Positions 26,614 to 35,047 of a stretch of 64,000 nt of DNA are shown piece after piece (position 1 is the stretch's first letter; each line of letters begins with the position of its first letter). This DNA is from MGBC163016 sp964631345. Its GTDB lineage: Bacteria; Actinomycetota; Coriobacteriia; Coriobacteriales; Eggerthellaceae. The DNA lies in the NCBI GenBank assembly GCA_964631345.1, contig CAZVWE010000002.1, forward strand, positions 186,001 to 250,000, written 5' to 3'. Both the position numbers and the translations under genes were made by a program. The notes beneath the pieces are model-generated. The model worked only from the letters and a program-made list of their open reading frames with translations, ran no database searches and had not been told where the DNA came from.

Positions 26614-27138
26614 ATGGCTCGCAAACAACAAGAAAAAGCCGTACCTGAGCTTGAGGAGCGCGTAGTTAGCATTAATCGTGTATCCAAGACAGTAAAAGGT
26701 GGCCGTCGCATGTCTTTAACAGCACTCGTTGTTGTAGGAGATGGCAATGGCAAGGTTGGCATTGGGCTTGGAAAATCCCAAGAAGTTCCAAATGCTATCA
26801 AGAAGGGCGTTGAAGACGCAAAGAAGAATATGTTCACAGTGCCTGTTACCGCAGAAAAATCAGTTCCACATGAGGTTATTGGCGAATATGGTGCAGGACG
26901 TGTTCTAATCAAGCCAGCTGTTCCTGGTACCGGTGTTATGGCTGGCGGACCTGTTCGTGCAATCATGGAGCTCGCAGGTGTTCAAAACGTCATCACCAAG
27001 TCTCTTGGCACCAGTAATGCCATGAATATCGTGAAAGCTGCAGCAGAAGGCTTAAAGGCTATGGAAAGCCCTGAGCAGGTAGCAGCACGTCGTGGTGTCA
27101 CTGTCGATGAGATGTTTGGCAGGAAGGAAGCTAAATAA
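26614..27138 (+). CDS. rpsE: 30S ribosomal protein S5
   Basis: S5 affects decoding accuracy; 174 residues. Typical: ERVVSINRVSKTVKGGRRMS, ALVVVGDGNGKVGIGLGKS, VIGEYGAGRVLIKPAVPGTG and TKSLGTSNAMNIVKA. The spectinomycin-contact loop (VSKTVKGGRRM) looks wild type. Its TAA overlaps the rpmD ATG. Confidence 0.98.
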   Translation: MARKQQEKAVPELEERVVSINRVSKTVKGGRRMSLTALVVVGDGNGKVGIGLGKSQEVPNAIKKGVEDAKKNMFTVPVTAEKSVPHEVIGEYGAGRVLIKPAVPGTGVMAGGPVRAIMELAGVQNVITKSLGTSNAMNIVKAAAEGLKAMESPEQVAARRGVTVDEMFGRKEAK

Positions 27139-27329
27139 TGGCAGACGCAAAGAAGACACTGCGTGTGACTCAAATCAGAAGTCAAATCGGACGTCCAGCT
27201 GATCAAGATAAGACACTGAAGGCAATGGGTCTTGGACGTATTGGCAAATCAAAAGATTTGGTTGATAACGAAAGTGTCCAAGGAATGATTTTTAAGGTAA
27301 AGCACCTTATTAAGGTCGAAGAGATTTAA
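27138..27329 (+). CDS. rpmD: 50S ribosomal protein L30
   Basis: This small protein has 63 residues: KKTLRVTQIRSQIGRPADQD and LKAMGLGRIGKSKDLVDNES fit L30. It is translationally coupled to rpsE. Followed by a 102-bp gap with two hairpins. Confidence 0.95.
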   Translation: MADAKKTLRVTQIRSQIGRPADQDKTLKAMGLGRIGKSKDLVDNESVQGMIFKVKHLIKVEEI

Positions 27330-27349
27330 TTAATTGTAAATTTAGTTAA

Positions 27350-27415
27350 GCTGAGGGATAAATGATTTATTCCTCAGCGAGTATAATTAGCAAAAGCGAG
27401 TACCCAAACTTGGGT
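27350..27415 (+). promoter_or_regulatory. Two hairpins and a TATAAT between rpmD and rplO
   Basis: GCTGAGG (27350-27356) pairs with CCTCAGC (27372-27378), extended inside by ATAAA/TTTAT. TATAAT follows at 27382-27387 with no good -35. Then ACCCAA (27402-27407) pairs with TTGGGT (27410-27415), 13 bases before the AAGGAG ribosome site of rplO. The first hairpin lacks a T-tract. This may separate or modulate expression of rplO-secY-adk. Confidence 0.45.
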
Positions 27416-27431
27416 GCGATAAGGAGTAAAA

Positions 27432-27881
27432 ATGGAGCTCAAAGATCTACAGCCAGCTGAGGGGTCAACTCATTCTAGAAAAAGAGTAGGTAGAGGCCCT
27501 GCATCAGGCACCGGCAAGACATCAGGTAGAGGACTTAATGGTCAAAAGTCTCGCGCAGGTGGTGGTAAAGGATCCGGATTTGAGGGTGGACAGACTCCAC
27601 TTGCCCGTCGTTTACCAAAGCTTCCTGGTTTCCGCAATCCTAATCGTGTTGAATATAAGGCAGTCAATGTAAGCAGATTGGATGCCAAATTCGATGCAAA
27701 CGATGTTGTAGATGGCGATAGCCTAAAAGCAAAGGGGATCACAAAACATACTGATGATCCTGTAAAGATTTTGGGCGATGGCGAAATCACTAAACCTCTT
27801 ACTGTTAAAATTGAGAAAGTATCGGCTAGCGCAAAAGCGAAAATTGAAGCAGCCGGAGGAAAGGTCGAGTTACCTTGCTAA
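27432..27881 (+). CDS. rplO: 50S ribosomal protein L15
   Basis: L15 is a late-assembly protein; 149 residues. MELKDLQPAEGSTHSRKRVG, then GRGPASGTGKTSGRGLNGQKSR and GFEGGQTPLARRLPKLPGF are diagnostic. Its end overlaps the secY start by seven bases. Confidence 0.97.
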   Translation: MELKDLQPAEGSTHSRKRVGRGPASGTGKTSGRGLNGQKSRAGGGKGSGFEGGQTPLARRLPKLPGFRNPNRVEYKAVNVSRLDAKFDANDVVDGDSLKAKGITKHTDDPVKILGDGEITKPLTVKIEKVSASAKAKIEAAGGKVELPC

Positions 27882-29155
27882 GCTCATTAGTTGATGCGTT
27901 TAAGGTTCCTGAGCTTCGAAAGAAGATTCTTTTCACGCTTGCGATCCTTGCGCTCTATAGATTCGGTGCTTATGTGCCAGTTCCTGGCATACCGTTTCAT
28001 GAGTTCGCCACCGCATACCAGCAATCAGGCGTTGCCATGAGCATGCTCGACCTCTTTACTGGTGGCGCTTTGTCGAACTTCTCGGTGTTTTCCTTAGGAA
28101 TCATGCCTTACATCACCGCATCGATCATCATGCAGTTGATGCAAGGCGTAATACCTGCAATAGGTCGTTGGGCAAAAGAAGGCGATGCTGGGCGTAAAAA
28201 AATCACCCAGGTTACTCGTTATTTAACCTTAGCTTTAGGTCTTATTAATGCTATTGGTTATTTGCTTTTATTCCAATCTCCAAGTTATGGTGTGACATTT
28301 TCTGAGGATGTGCCTTATTGGCTAACATGCACCGTTGTGATCTTCACACTTGTCGCTGGTACTGCGTTTATTATGTGGATGGGCGAGCTTATCACACAGC
28401 GCGGTGTTGGAAATGGCATGTCGTTGATCATTTTTGTAAGCATTGTAAGCGGTGTTCCATCAGCAATCTTCTCATCTATTAACTTAACTGCAGATATAGG
28501 AATGGGAATTGCGCTTACCATTTTGATCTTGGCTGTTGTGTTTGCATGCATACCTATGATCATTTTTGTTGAGCGCGCTCAAAGACGTATTCCTGTAAAT
28601 TATGCAAAGCGCGTTCAGGGAAGAAAGATGATGGGAGGCCAAAACACTTATATCCCGCTTAAGGTTAATGCGGCGGGAGTCATTCCGATCATCTTTGCAT
28701 CATGTATTTTGTATCTTCCAGCTCAGCTTGCAGCGCTTTTCAATGTTGGTTGGTTAACCGCTGTGGCTGATGCATGTACGACAGGTTGGATTAACTGGAT
28801 TCTGACACTTCTTCTGATCGTGTTCTTTGCATATTTTTATACCTCAATGGTATTCAATCCAGAAGAGACTGCAGATAACATCAGAAAACAAGGTGGCTTT
28901 ATTCCAGGCGTAAGACCAGGTGCTGCAACCGTTGCTTACATTAAGAATACGTTGAAACGAATTACTCTTCCTGGTGGTATCTTCATTGCAGCAATCGCAG
29001 TTATTCCAACAATTATTTTCTACTTTACAAACAATCAGCTGATCCAATCATTTGGTGGAACCTCAATTCTTATCATGATTGGCGTTGCTCTTGACACTAT
29101 GAGCAAAATTGAAAGTCAGCTAAAGATGCACAACTATGACGGTTTCTTTAAATAG
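27875..29155 (+). CDS. secY: Protein translocase subunit SecY
   Basis: SecY is the channel subunit of the Sec translocon in the cytoplasmic membrane; 426 residues with ten predicted membrane segments. It starts at TTG 27875, overlapping the rplO stop, with GGAAAGG upstream. Family stretches: FRFGAYVPVPGI-like segment near residue 25-36 (YRFGAYVPVPGIP), ALGIMPYITASIIMQL-type segment (FSLGIMPYITASIIMQLM), the cytoplasmic loop ERAQRRIPVNYAKR, and PEETADNIRKQGGFIPGVRPG. Near the C-terminus are GVALDTMSKIESQL and the end of the last helix. Confidence 0.98.
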   Translation: MLSSLVDAFKVPELRKKILFTLAILALYRFGAYVPVPGIPFHEFATAYQQSGVAMSMLDLFTGGALSNFSVFSLGIMPYITASIIMQLMQGVIPAIGRWAKEGDAGRKKITQVTRYLTLALGLINAIGYLLLFQSPSYGVTFSEDVPYWLTCTVVIFTLVAGTAFIMWMGELITQRGVGNGMSLIIFVSIVSGVPSAIFSSINLTADIGMGIALTILILAVVFACIPMIIFVERAQRRIPVNYAKRVQGRKMMGGQNTYIPLKVNAAGVIPIIFASCILYLPAQLAALFNVGWLTAVADACTTGWINWILTLLLIVFFAYFYTSMVFNPEETADNIRKQGGFIPGVRPGAATVAYIKNTLKRITLPGGIFIAAIAVIPTIIFYFTNNQLIQSFGGTSILIMIGVALDTMSKIESQLKMHNYDGFFK

Positions 29156-29195
29156 AGCCGATGTTGGCCATTAGGCAATTAGGAAAGGAAATCAG

Positions 29196-29822
29196 ATGAA
29201 TATCGTCCTTTTAGGTGCACCAGGTGCAGGAAAAGGAACCCAGGCAGCACTGCTTGTAGAAGAAGAGGGTCTTTGCCATATTTCAACAGGGGATATTCTT
29301 CGTCAGGCTGTTAAAGATCAAACCGAGCTGGGTAAAAAAGCCAAAGAATACATGGATGCAGGTGATCTTGTTCCAGATGATCTAATCATTGATCTTATGC
29401 GTGAGCGCATGCAGCAGCCTGATACCGAAAAGGGTGTTATTCTTGACGGTTTTCCGCGTACTACAACACAAGCAGTTGCTCTTGACACAATGTTAGGAGA
29501 GCTTGGTCGCCCGCTTGATGCTGCACTTTTGATTGATGTTGATTTTGACGTTATCGTTGAAAGACTAAGCTCAAGACGTGTTTGCAAAGACTGCGGACAT
29601 ATTGGCACTGCAGCTGACGCGAAGTGCCCAGAATGCGGTGGAGAGATGTACCAAAGAGACGATGACAATGAGTCCACTATCAGAAATCGTCTAGATGTCT
29701 ATGAAAAGTCTACAAGCCCACTTGTAGATTATTACAGAGGTTGCGATCTGTTGGTAAGCGTTGATGGTGATCGCGATCCTAAAGAAGTTTATAAAGAGAT
29801 TAAAGAGACGCTTAATCTTTAA
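29196..29822 (+). CDS. adk: Adenylate kinase with zinc-finger lid
   Basis: The enzyme interconverts ATP+AMP and 2 ADP; 208 residues. P-loop GAPGAGKGTQA, AMP-binding STGDILR, GFPRTTTQA, and a lid with CKDCGH and CPECGG, four Cys that bind zinc in Gram-positive-type enzymes. It follows secY by 40 bp. In many genomes map, infA, rpmJ and rpsM come next; here a membrane protein gene does instead. Confidence 0.97.
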   Translation: MNIVLLGAPGAGKGTQAALLVEEEGLCHISTGDILRQAVKDQTELGKKAKEYMDAGDLVPDDLIIDLMRERMQQPDTEKGVILDGFPRTTTQAVALDTMLGELGRPLDAALLIDVDFDVIVERLSSRRVCKDCGHIGTAADAKCPECGGEMYQRDDDNESTIRNRLDVYEKSTSPLVDYYRGCDLLVSVDGDRDPKEVYKEIKETLNL

Positions 29823-29858
29823 TATATACGCGTTATGCGGCTATAGTTAGCACGTTTC

Positions 29859-29900
29859 GAGCCTTGTCATGCATTAGTGGCAAGGCTCTAATTATAATTA
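29859..29900 (+). terminator. Probable terminator of the spc operon after adk
   Basis: GAGCCTTG (29859-29866) pairs with CAAGGCTC (29881-29888) around a 14-base loop and is followed by TAATTATAATT. The stem is good; the T-tract is broken, so strength is uncertain. It lies 36 bp after the adk stop and 19 bp before the next start. Confidence 0.7.
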
Positions 29901-29906
29901 GATGCG

Positions 29907-32171
29907 ATGCTTTCGTTTAGAGAGAATATTTATTATTTCTTTTTGCTTCATGTTGCGCCTTTTAGGGCAACGTTTATTCATGTTCTCAAAAGCATGATCT
30001 CAATACTTGTGCTTGCTGTTTTACTTGAGACTTTTGTTTTTAATTTCAGGTATTTCACTACAGCAAACTTAAATACGATTGATTTGCATAACAGGATTGA
30101 TTTGAGTGAAGATTCAGAAGGTTATTTCCTGTTGACATCTATTGATCACGAACTTGAATTTTCAAATCTCAATACTGAAGTCCAAAATGTTCGAATAGAT
30201 TTTGATCAAGAACAACCTGCCCAAAATCTTGATATTAAAATTCAATTCACCGACGAGGCTCATAAAACATATTTTGACACGACGGAATATACGGTGGGTA
30301 TTCCGGTGACGCAAATCGCCACTAATTCATCTAGAAGTGAATATGTATCGCTAAATGCATCCGGACTTGTTTCAAGCTTGAAAATTGAGATAACAAGCGA
30401 AGATGTGATGTATCCAATCACCCTTGAATCGGTCTATATAAATGCTCATTATCCGTTTAGATTTAATGTAGACAGATTTTTAGGCGTCGCTTTTATATTG
30501 GCGCTTGTATATGTGTTTAGACCTAAGTCATCAATTTATCGATTGAAGATTTCCGAAGAACCAGTTAAATCTAAGGTTGGCATAATTGCGGCAGTTGCTA
30601 TTGAATGTGTATTAATATCATCCTTTTTATTTTTTGGATCAAATAATGTGGGCGTTGCTACATCGAGTTATAACTTTGGAAGTTGGGATGGACATTCTTT
30701 AGTAAACACTTTTGAAGTTGGCGGAGACAGCGCGCAACAATACGCTGAACTTGCCAAATCCTTTGCTAAGGGTCAGCTTTATTTAGATGAAGTTCCACCT
30801 GATTGGCTACAGGAGATGGATGATCCATATGATAAAGGCGCACGCGATCAGGTTCAAAAAGAACATGCCGAAGGGTATCTATTCGATGCGGCATATTATG
30901 ATGGGCATTACTATGTTTATTTCGGAGTAGTGCCAGTACTTATTTTTTATCTTCCGTATTATCTGATTTGCGGCAATCCTTTTCCCACCGCTATTGGAGT
31001 ACTGATTGCGATCCTCGCTTTTATTGTTGGCAGCGCTGCTTTACTTGATAGATTTGCTCGGTATCATTTCAAACGAGTATCTTTAGGTTTGTATCTTCTA
31101 CTGCAGATTGCATTAATAGCTGGATGTGGGCTTCTTTATTTAGTTAAGTTTCCTACGTTTTATTCTCTTCCGATTGCATGCGGCCTGGCGTTTTCTGTAT
31201 GGGGACTTTACTTTTGGATGCGCGGCCGCACCTCAAAACATAAGAAATTAAGTTTCTTTGTAGGATCTCTTTGTATGGCATTAGTGCTTGGGTGTAGGCC
31301 GCAATTGGTTTTGTTATCTACACTTGCTTTTCCAATTTTTTGGGGACCATATATCACAAAAGGCAGAATCAAATCTCGGGAAGGTATAGCTGAGTTTGTA
31401 TGTCTTCTCATACCTTATATTGTCGTTATTGTTGGAATTATGTTCTATAACTATGCACGGTTTGGAAGCTTTTTCGATTTTGGAGCCAACTACAATCTAA
31501 CTGTTAATGATATGACTAAGCGGGGATGGAATATTGGGCGCATTGCACCTGCTGCCTTTGCTTACTTTATTCAATCACCTAATATGTGCGGGATCTTCCC
31601 GTTTTTACAACCTACAGATTTTGCCACTACTTATATGGGACAAACTATTAAAGAAGTGACATATGGCGGGATCCTTGCATGCTACCCGATTCTCTGGATA
31701 CTGTTTTTTGCAAAACCCATAATTTCGCTTAGGAATTCTCAAAGATCAACAAAAACTATAACCGGTGTGATTTTGGTTTTGGTTATATCGGGAATTCTCG
31801 TTGCAATAATGGATGCGGAAATGGCCGGAATTCTTCAGAGATATTATGCAGATTTTAGTTTCATGTTCTTTGCCGCTGTAGTTTTGCTTGCATTTATTGT
31901 TAATGAAAACTTACCAGATGAACCATATGTCATACACAAATCTAGCATGAGTTTGAGACGTCGAGGGAGAGTGCAAGCGAAAAACAATGGTATTTCAAGT
32001 TTGAAAGAAATTGCTTTGCGCCCACTTCTTTTAAAGGTTTTGATAGCGATGGTTGCCTTAAGCGTTATCTATTCAGGACTTTTATGTCTAACCCCTGAAA
32101 CAGGTTGGTATTCCTCTATTTATTCCTGGGCATATCAAGACTATTTGCAGATGTATCGTTTCTGGACATAG
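29907..32171 (+). CDS. Large multipass membrane protein, GT-C-like, function unknown
   Basis: The 754-residue protein has a membrane segment near residues 30-48, then about 140 residues of soluble beta-rich extracytoplasmic sequence, then roughly ten further membrane segments. A loop after the third membrane segment carries GGDSAQQYAELAKSFAKGQL and, further on, EHAEGYLFDAAYYDGHYYVYFG. An acidic residue in the first large outer loop and this overall plan recall polyprenyl-phosphate-dependent GT-C glycosyltransferases, but I cannot place it in a named family. The start ATG 29907 has no clear ribosome site. It stands alone between adk and nagB and may act in envelope polysaccharide or glycolipid assembly. 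Confidence 0.7.
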   Translation: MLSFRENIYYFFLLHVAPFRATFIHVLKSMISILVLAVLLETFVFNFRYFTTANLNTIDLHNRIDLSEDSEGYFLLTSIDHELEFSNLNTEVQNVRIDFDQEQPAQNLDIKIQFTDEAHKTYFDTTEYTVGIPVTQIATNSSRSEYVSLNASGLVSSLKIEITSEDVMYPITLESVYINAHYPFRFNVDRFLGVAFILALVYVFRPKSSIYRLKISEEPVKSKVGIIAAVAIECVLISSFLFFGSNNVGVATSSYNFGSWDGHSLVNTFEVGGDSAQQYAELAKSFAKGQLYLDEVPPDWLQEMDDPYDKGARDQVQKEHAEGYLFDAAYYDGHYYVYFGVVPVLIFYLPYYLICGNPFPTAIGVLIAILAFIVGSAALLDRFARYHFKRVSLGLYLLLQIALIAGCGLLYLVKFPTFYSLPIACGLAFSVWGLYFWMRGRTSKHKKLSFFVGSLCMALVLGCRPQLVLLSTLAFPIFWGPYITKGRIKSREGIAEFVCLLIPYIVVIVGIMFYNYARFGSFFDFGANYNLTVNDMTKRGWNIGRIAPAAFAYFIQSPNMCGIFPFLQPTDFATTYMGQTIKEVTYGGILACYPILWILFFAKPIISLRNSQRSTKTITGVILVLVISGILVAIMDAEMAGILQRYYADFSFMFFAAVVLLAFIVNENLPDEPYVIHKSSMSLRRRGRVQAKNNGISSLKEIALRPLLLKVLIAMVALSVIYSGLLCLTPETGWYSSIYSWAYQDYLQMYRFWT

Positions 32172-32193
32172 AACTGAGGTGAAGTAGGTATTT

Positions 32194-32212
32194 AATAAAG
32201 TGTATCTTTATT
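32194..32212. repeat. Perfect 7-bp inverted repeat upstream of nagB
   Basis: AATAAAG (32194-32200), five-base spacer TGTAT, CTTTATT (32206-32212). It lies in the 122-bp gap before nagB, about 80 bp from its start. It could be an operator or simply a weak terminator for the upstream membrane gene (no run of T follows). Confidence 0.35.
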
Positions 32213-32293
32213 GCGAAAATAATTATTGAGTTTAACCCGAAGTAAGCCAAGTAAAGTTAAGTATTAAGGCATTTAATTTGAAAGGAAGAATTG

Positions 32294-33028
32294 ATGAAGA
32301 TTTGCATTTCTGAAAGTTATGAAGAGATGAGTCAAAAAGCAGCTGATGCAATTTTGGAAGTTATATCAAAAACTCCAGCCTGTGTGTTGGGTCTTGCAAC
32401 TGGAAGTACTCCTATTGGAATGTATAAATGTCTTGTAGATGCTTGTAATGCAGGAGAAGTGTCTTTTAAAGACATTACCACTTTTAATCTTGATGAATAT
32501 TGTGGGCTTGATGGTGAGCATGATCAAAGTTACAGGTATTTTATGAATAAGAACTTATTCGATAACGTGGATATCGATAAGGAAAATACTCATTTGCCTG
32601 ATGGCTGTGCGGATGATGTTGACGCAATGTGCAAAGATTACGAAGCGGCAATAGAGAATGCTGGATATGTAGACATCCAAGTACTTGGACTAGGCCATAA
32701 CGGACATATTGGATTCAATGAGCCAGCTGATAACTTTCCTGTTATTACACATGAGGTGCAACTTCAAAGAAGCACTATAGAGGCAAATAGTCGCTTGTTT
32801 GATAGCATTGATGATGTACCGACCTCTGCTGTAACAATGGGTATTGGCACAATTATGAAAGCTAAGAAAATAATTGTTGTTGCCAATGGAAAAGATAAAG
32901 CCGAAATCGTTGCTAAAGCTTTTGAGGGTTCTGTGATCCCGCAAGTACCAGCTTCTGTTTTGCAGCTTCATCCAGATGTTACGGTATTTTTAGACAGCGA
33001 AGCAGCCTCTAAGTTACAACTTGATTAA
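32294..33028 (+). CDS. nagB: Glucosamine-6-phosphate deaminase
   Basis: NagB converts glucosamine-6-phosphate to fructose-6-phosphate and ammonia; 244 residues, the short Gram-positive-type form. Visible: phosphate loop LGLATGSTPIGMY, the catalytic Asp in TTFNLDEYCGL, and LGLGHNGHIGFNEP with the ring-opening His and the Asp/Glu relay. ATG 32294 with AAAGGAAG upstream; the TTG just before is an alternative. It is a single-gene unit ended by a perfect hairpin. nagA lies 22 kb away in the ruv operon. It can serve as the last step of the amino-sugar and sialic acid route proposed for this window. Confidence 0.96.
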   Translation: MKICISESYEEMSQKAADAILEVISKTPACVLGLATGSTPIGMYKCLVDACNAGEVSFKDITTFNLDEYCGLDGEHDQSYRYFMNKNLFDNVDIDKENTHLPDGCADDVDAMCKDYEAAIENAGYVDIQVLGLGHNGHIGFNEPADNFPVITHEVQLQRSTIEANSRLFDSIDDVPTSAVTMGIGTIMKAKKIIVVANGKDKAEIVAKAFEGSVIPQVPASVLQLHPDVTVFLDSEAASKLQLD

Positions 33029-33037
33029 TGAATTTGA

Positions 33038-33069
33038 TTAATGAGTTGCAAATACTTGCAACTCATTAA
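33038..33069. terminator. Perfect 14-bp hairpin between convergent nagB and the aldolase gene
   Basis: TTAATGAGTTGCAA (33038-33051), loop ATAC, TTGCAACTCATTAA (33056-33069). It lies 10 bp after the nagB stop and 50 bp past the end of the minus-strand aldolase gene. T-tracts are short on both sides, but the perfect stem and location fit a bidirectional terminator. Confidence 0.75.
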
Positions 33070-33118
33070 TTCACTATTTCTGGGTTATTTACGTAACAAA
33101 GACGTATGAAACAAAAGT

Positions 33119-34078
33119 TTATGATGCCCAGTCAGTTCTAATTTCAAAATCAGACGGCACCATAGCCTCTAAGCGTAATACATCCACGATTTCGTAAACA
33201 TCGTTATCTACAAGCGCTTGTACAGGCTCACGCATCTGGTTTGTATTAAATACACCCATTTGCCATAAAGCTGTTTTAAACGCGCCCACACCGGCTCCAA
33301 AACCCACGGTTGCCTTGACTCTTCTGGTCATCATCATCAGACGCGCAAGGTGATCCTGTATTTCTGCGACCTTATCCCAGTCCTTGACTTGAGCGGCTTT
33401 CCATTGTTGGACATAGCTTTCAGGATCAACATTGGCAAGACCTGGTACTGATCCGTCTGCTCCGCCTAGAAGGGCACCATCAACGACAACCTCGTGCCCC
33501 GACAGGAGCTGCATAGGATGTCCTGCATCGCGGTTTTGGAGAACTAGCCAACGAAATGTCACATCGTCTCCTGAAGAGTCCTTAACGCCTTGTATAATTC
33601 CATCTTTTCCAAGGCGAATAAGCATATCTGGATCAAGCTTTGTGTGAACACTTACAGGAAGATCATAAGCAAATAAAGGAAGATCGGTATATTCGCGAAT
33701 CTGCCTAAAGTGGCGTTCGTTTTCATAAGGACCACCTAAGGCATAGAACGGAGCAGTAGCAACAAGTGCATCAATTGGCAGCTTAGAGATACGCTTGGCT
33801 TGTTCAACTACTCGCATAGTTTCGATATCGATGATTCCTGCAAGAACCGGAACTCGGCGATCGACTATAGTTAGTGCCTCTTCAAGGACTTCCAGTCTTT
33901 GCTCATCTGTTAAAAAAGCAACTTCACCACTTGAGCCTAAAAAGAAAAGTCCATTTACGCCAGCATTGATCATACGATTGATGCTGAATTTAAAGGCCTC
34001 AAGATCAAGAGATTTATCGGACTTAAGCGGGATAATAACTGGCGGAATTACACCAGAAAATTTTGATAGATCTTCCAT
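33119..34078 (-). CDS. DapA/NanA-family aldolase, probable N-acetylneuraminate lyase
   Basis: This is a class I pyruvate-dependent aldolase of the dihydrodipicolinate synthase/N-acetylneuraminate lyase family; 319 residues. Seen: GSSGEVAFL (carboxylate-binding loop), FAYDLPVSV with the catalytic Tyr, and IQGVKDSSGDD with the Schiff-base Lys. Family membership is clear, substrate is not. The argument for sialic acid is context: it is the downstream neighbour of an Opp-type transporter with a fused permease-ATPase, and it converges on nagB. Alternatives are 2-keto-3-deoxy sugar acid aldolase or an ordinary DapA, although the YDxP motif and the missing lysine-pathway neighbours argue against DapA. 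RBS AGGA precedes the ATG at 34078. Confidence 0.8.
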   Translation of the reverse strand: MEDLSKFSGVIPPVIIPLKSDKSLDLEAFKFSINRMINAGVNGLFFLGSSGEVAFLTDEQRLEVLEEALTIVDRRVPVLAGIIDIETMRVVEQAKRISKLPIDALVATAPFYALGGPYENERHFRQIREYTDLPLFAYDLPVSVHTKLDPDMLIRLGKDGIIQGVKDSSGDDVTFRWLVLQNRDAGHPMQLLSGHEVVVDGALLGGADGSVPGLANVDPESYVQQWKAAQVKDWDKVAEIQDHLARLMMMTRRVKATVGFGAGVGAFKTALWQMGVFNTNQMREPVQALVDNDVYEIVDVLRLEAMVPSDFEIRTDWAS

Positions 34079-34102
34079 TCGTCTGTTTCCTATGTAGCCT
34101 TT

Positions 34103-35047
34103 CTAGACACCTAAGTCTGGGTGAAGCAAAGACGGTGCTGCCCCCAGTAAAAGCTTAGTGTAATCGTCTTTTGGATTATTAAATACCTGTTCTGCTGTAC
34201 CTTTTTCAACGGCTTGTCCAGCATTCATGACGATGATTCTATCCGAAATATAGCGTACGGTTTGAATATCGTGGCTAATAAACACCATTGCAAGGTTAAG
34301 CTCTTTTTTCAGATCCATAAGCAGATTTAAAATTTGAGCACGAACCGAAACGTCAAGTGCGCTTGTAGGTTCGTCAGCAATGATGGCATCAGGTTTTAGT
34401 GAAAGCGCTCGAGCAATTGCAACTCTTTGGCGTTGCCCACCTGAGAGTTGTCCTGGTAAAGCATCAAGTGCTGATTCTGGTAGTCCCACCATGCTTATTA
34501 GTTCATGAATGCGCTTTTCGCGTGATTCCGCATTTCCTATCTTATGGACAATCATTGGATCTTTCAGTTGATCTGCAACGGTCATGCGTGCATTTAAAGC
34601 AGTCGCAGGATCTTGGAATACAACAGATATTACGCGGCCTATCATCTCTCTGTCGGCTGCTGTTCTGTGTGTTACATCCTTGCCTTTAAAAAACACTTTG
34701 CCTTTAGTAGGGGATTGCAGACCACACATTACATTTGCGGTGGTTGACTTGCCACAGCCAGATTCTCCAACAATACCAATGGTCTCACCTGGCCAAAGCT
34801 TAAGCGAAAGTCCCCTTACGGCATGTACGAGATTTGGATGAATGATCGATCCCGTACGAGTCTTAAAAGTTACCTCGATGTTGTCAAGAAATATGATCGG
34901 TTGCACATCTGGCTGAGCATCTGACTGAGCATCTTGATGTGCGTCTGAAGACTTTTCTGTTTGCTCGTCTGTTTGATTTATCTCCGTCAATGTAACCTGC
35001 TCTTTGAATTCTTCAACTACATCTGTATTTTGGGTTTTCTCTGTCAT
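34103..35047 (-). CDS. Opp/Dpp-type ABC transporter ATPase (second ATPase)
   Basis: This 314-residue ATPase powers the adjacent transporter. Walker A GESGCGKSTTA, Q-loop FQDPATALNARM, signature LSGGQRQRVAIARA, Walker B IIADEPTSALD and switch FISHD are complete. The ATG chosen (35047) overlaps the upstream stop as ATGA; an ATG six codons earlier is possible. The first 45 residues are a Gln/Glu/Asp-rich linker not typical of OppF. It is last of the four transporter genes and 24 bp upstream of the aldolase gene, so all five are likely one operon. Confidence 0.92.
   Translation of the reverse strand: MTEKTQNTDVVEEFKEQVTLTEINQTDEQTEKSSDAHQDAQSDAQPDVQPIIFLDNIEVTFKTRTGSIIHPNLVHAVRGLSLKLWPGETIGIVGESGCGKSTTANVMCGLQSPTKGKVFFKGKDVTHRTAADREMIGRVISVVFQDPATALNARMTVADQLKDPMIVHKIGNAESREKRIHELISMVGLPESALDALPGQLSGGQRQRVAIARALSLKPDAIIADEPTSALDVSVRAQILNLLMDLKKELNLAMVFISHDIQTVRYISDRIIVMNAGQAVEKGTAEQVFNNPKDDYTKLLLGAAPSLLHPDLGV

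Noticed and set aside
33119..34078. Dihydrodipicolinate synthase (dapA) as the product
   Set aside because: No lysine biosynthesis genes nearby, the YDLP motif and transporter/nagB context fit a sugar-acid aldolase better; the family-level call was kept.
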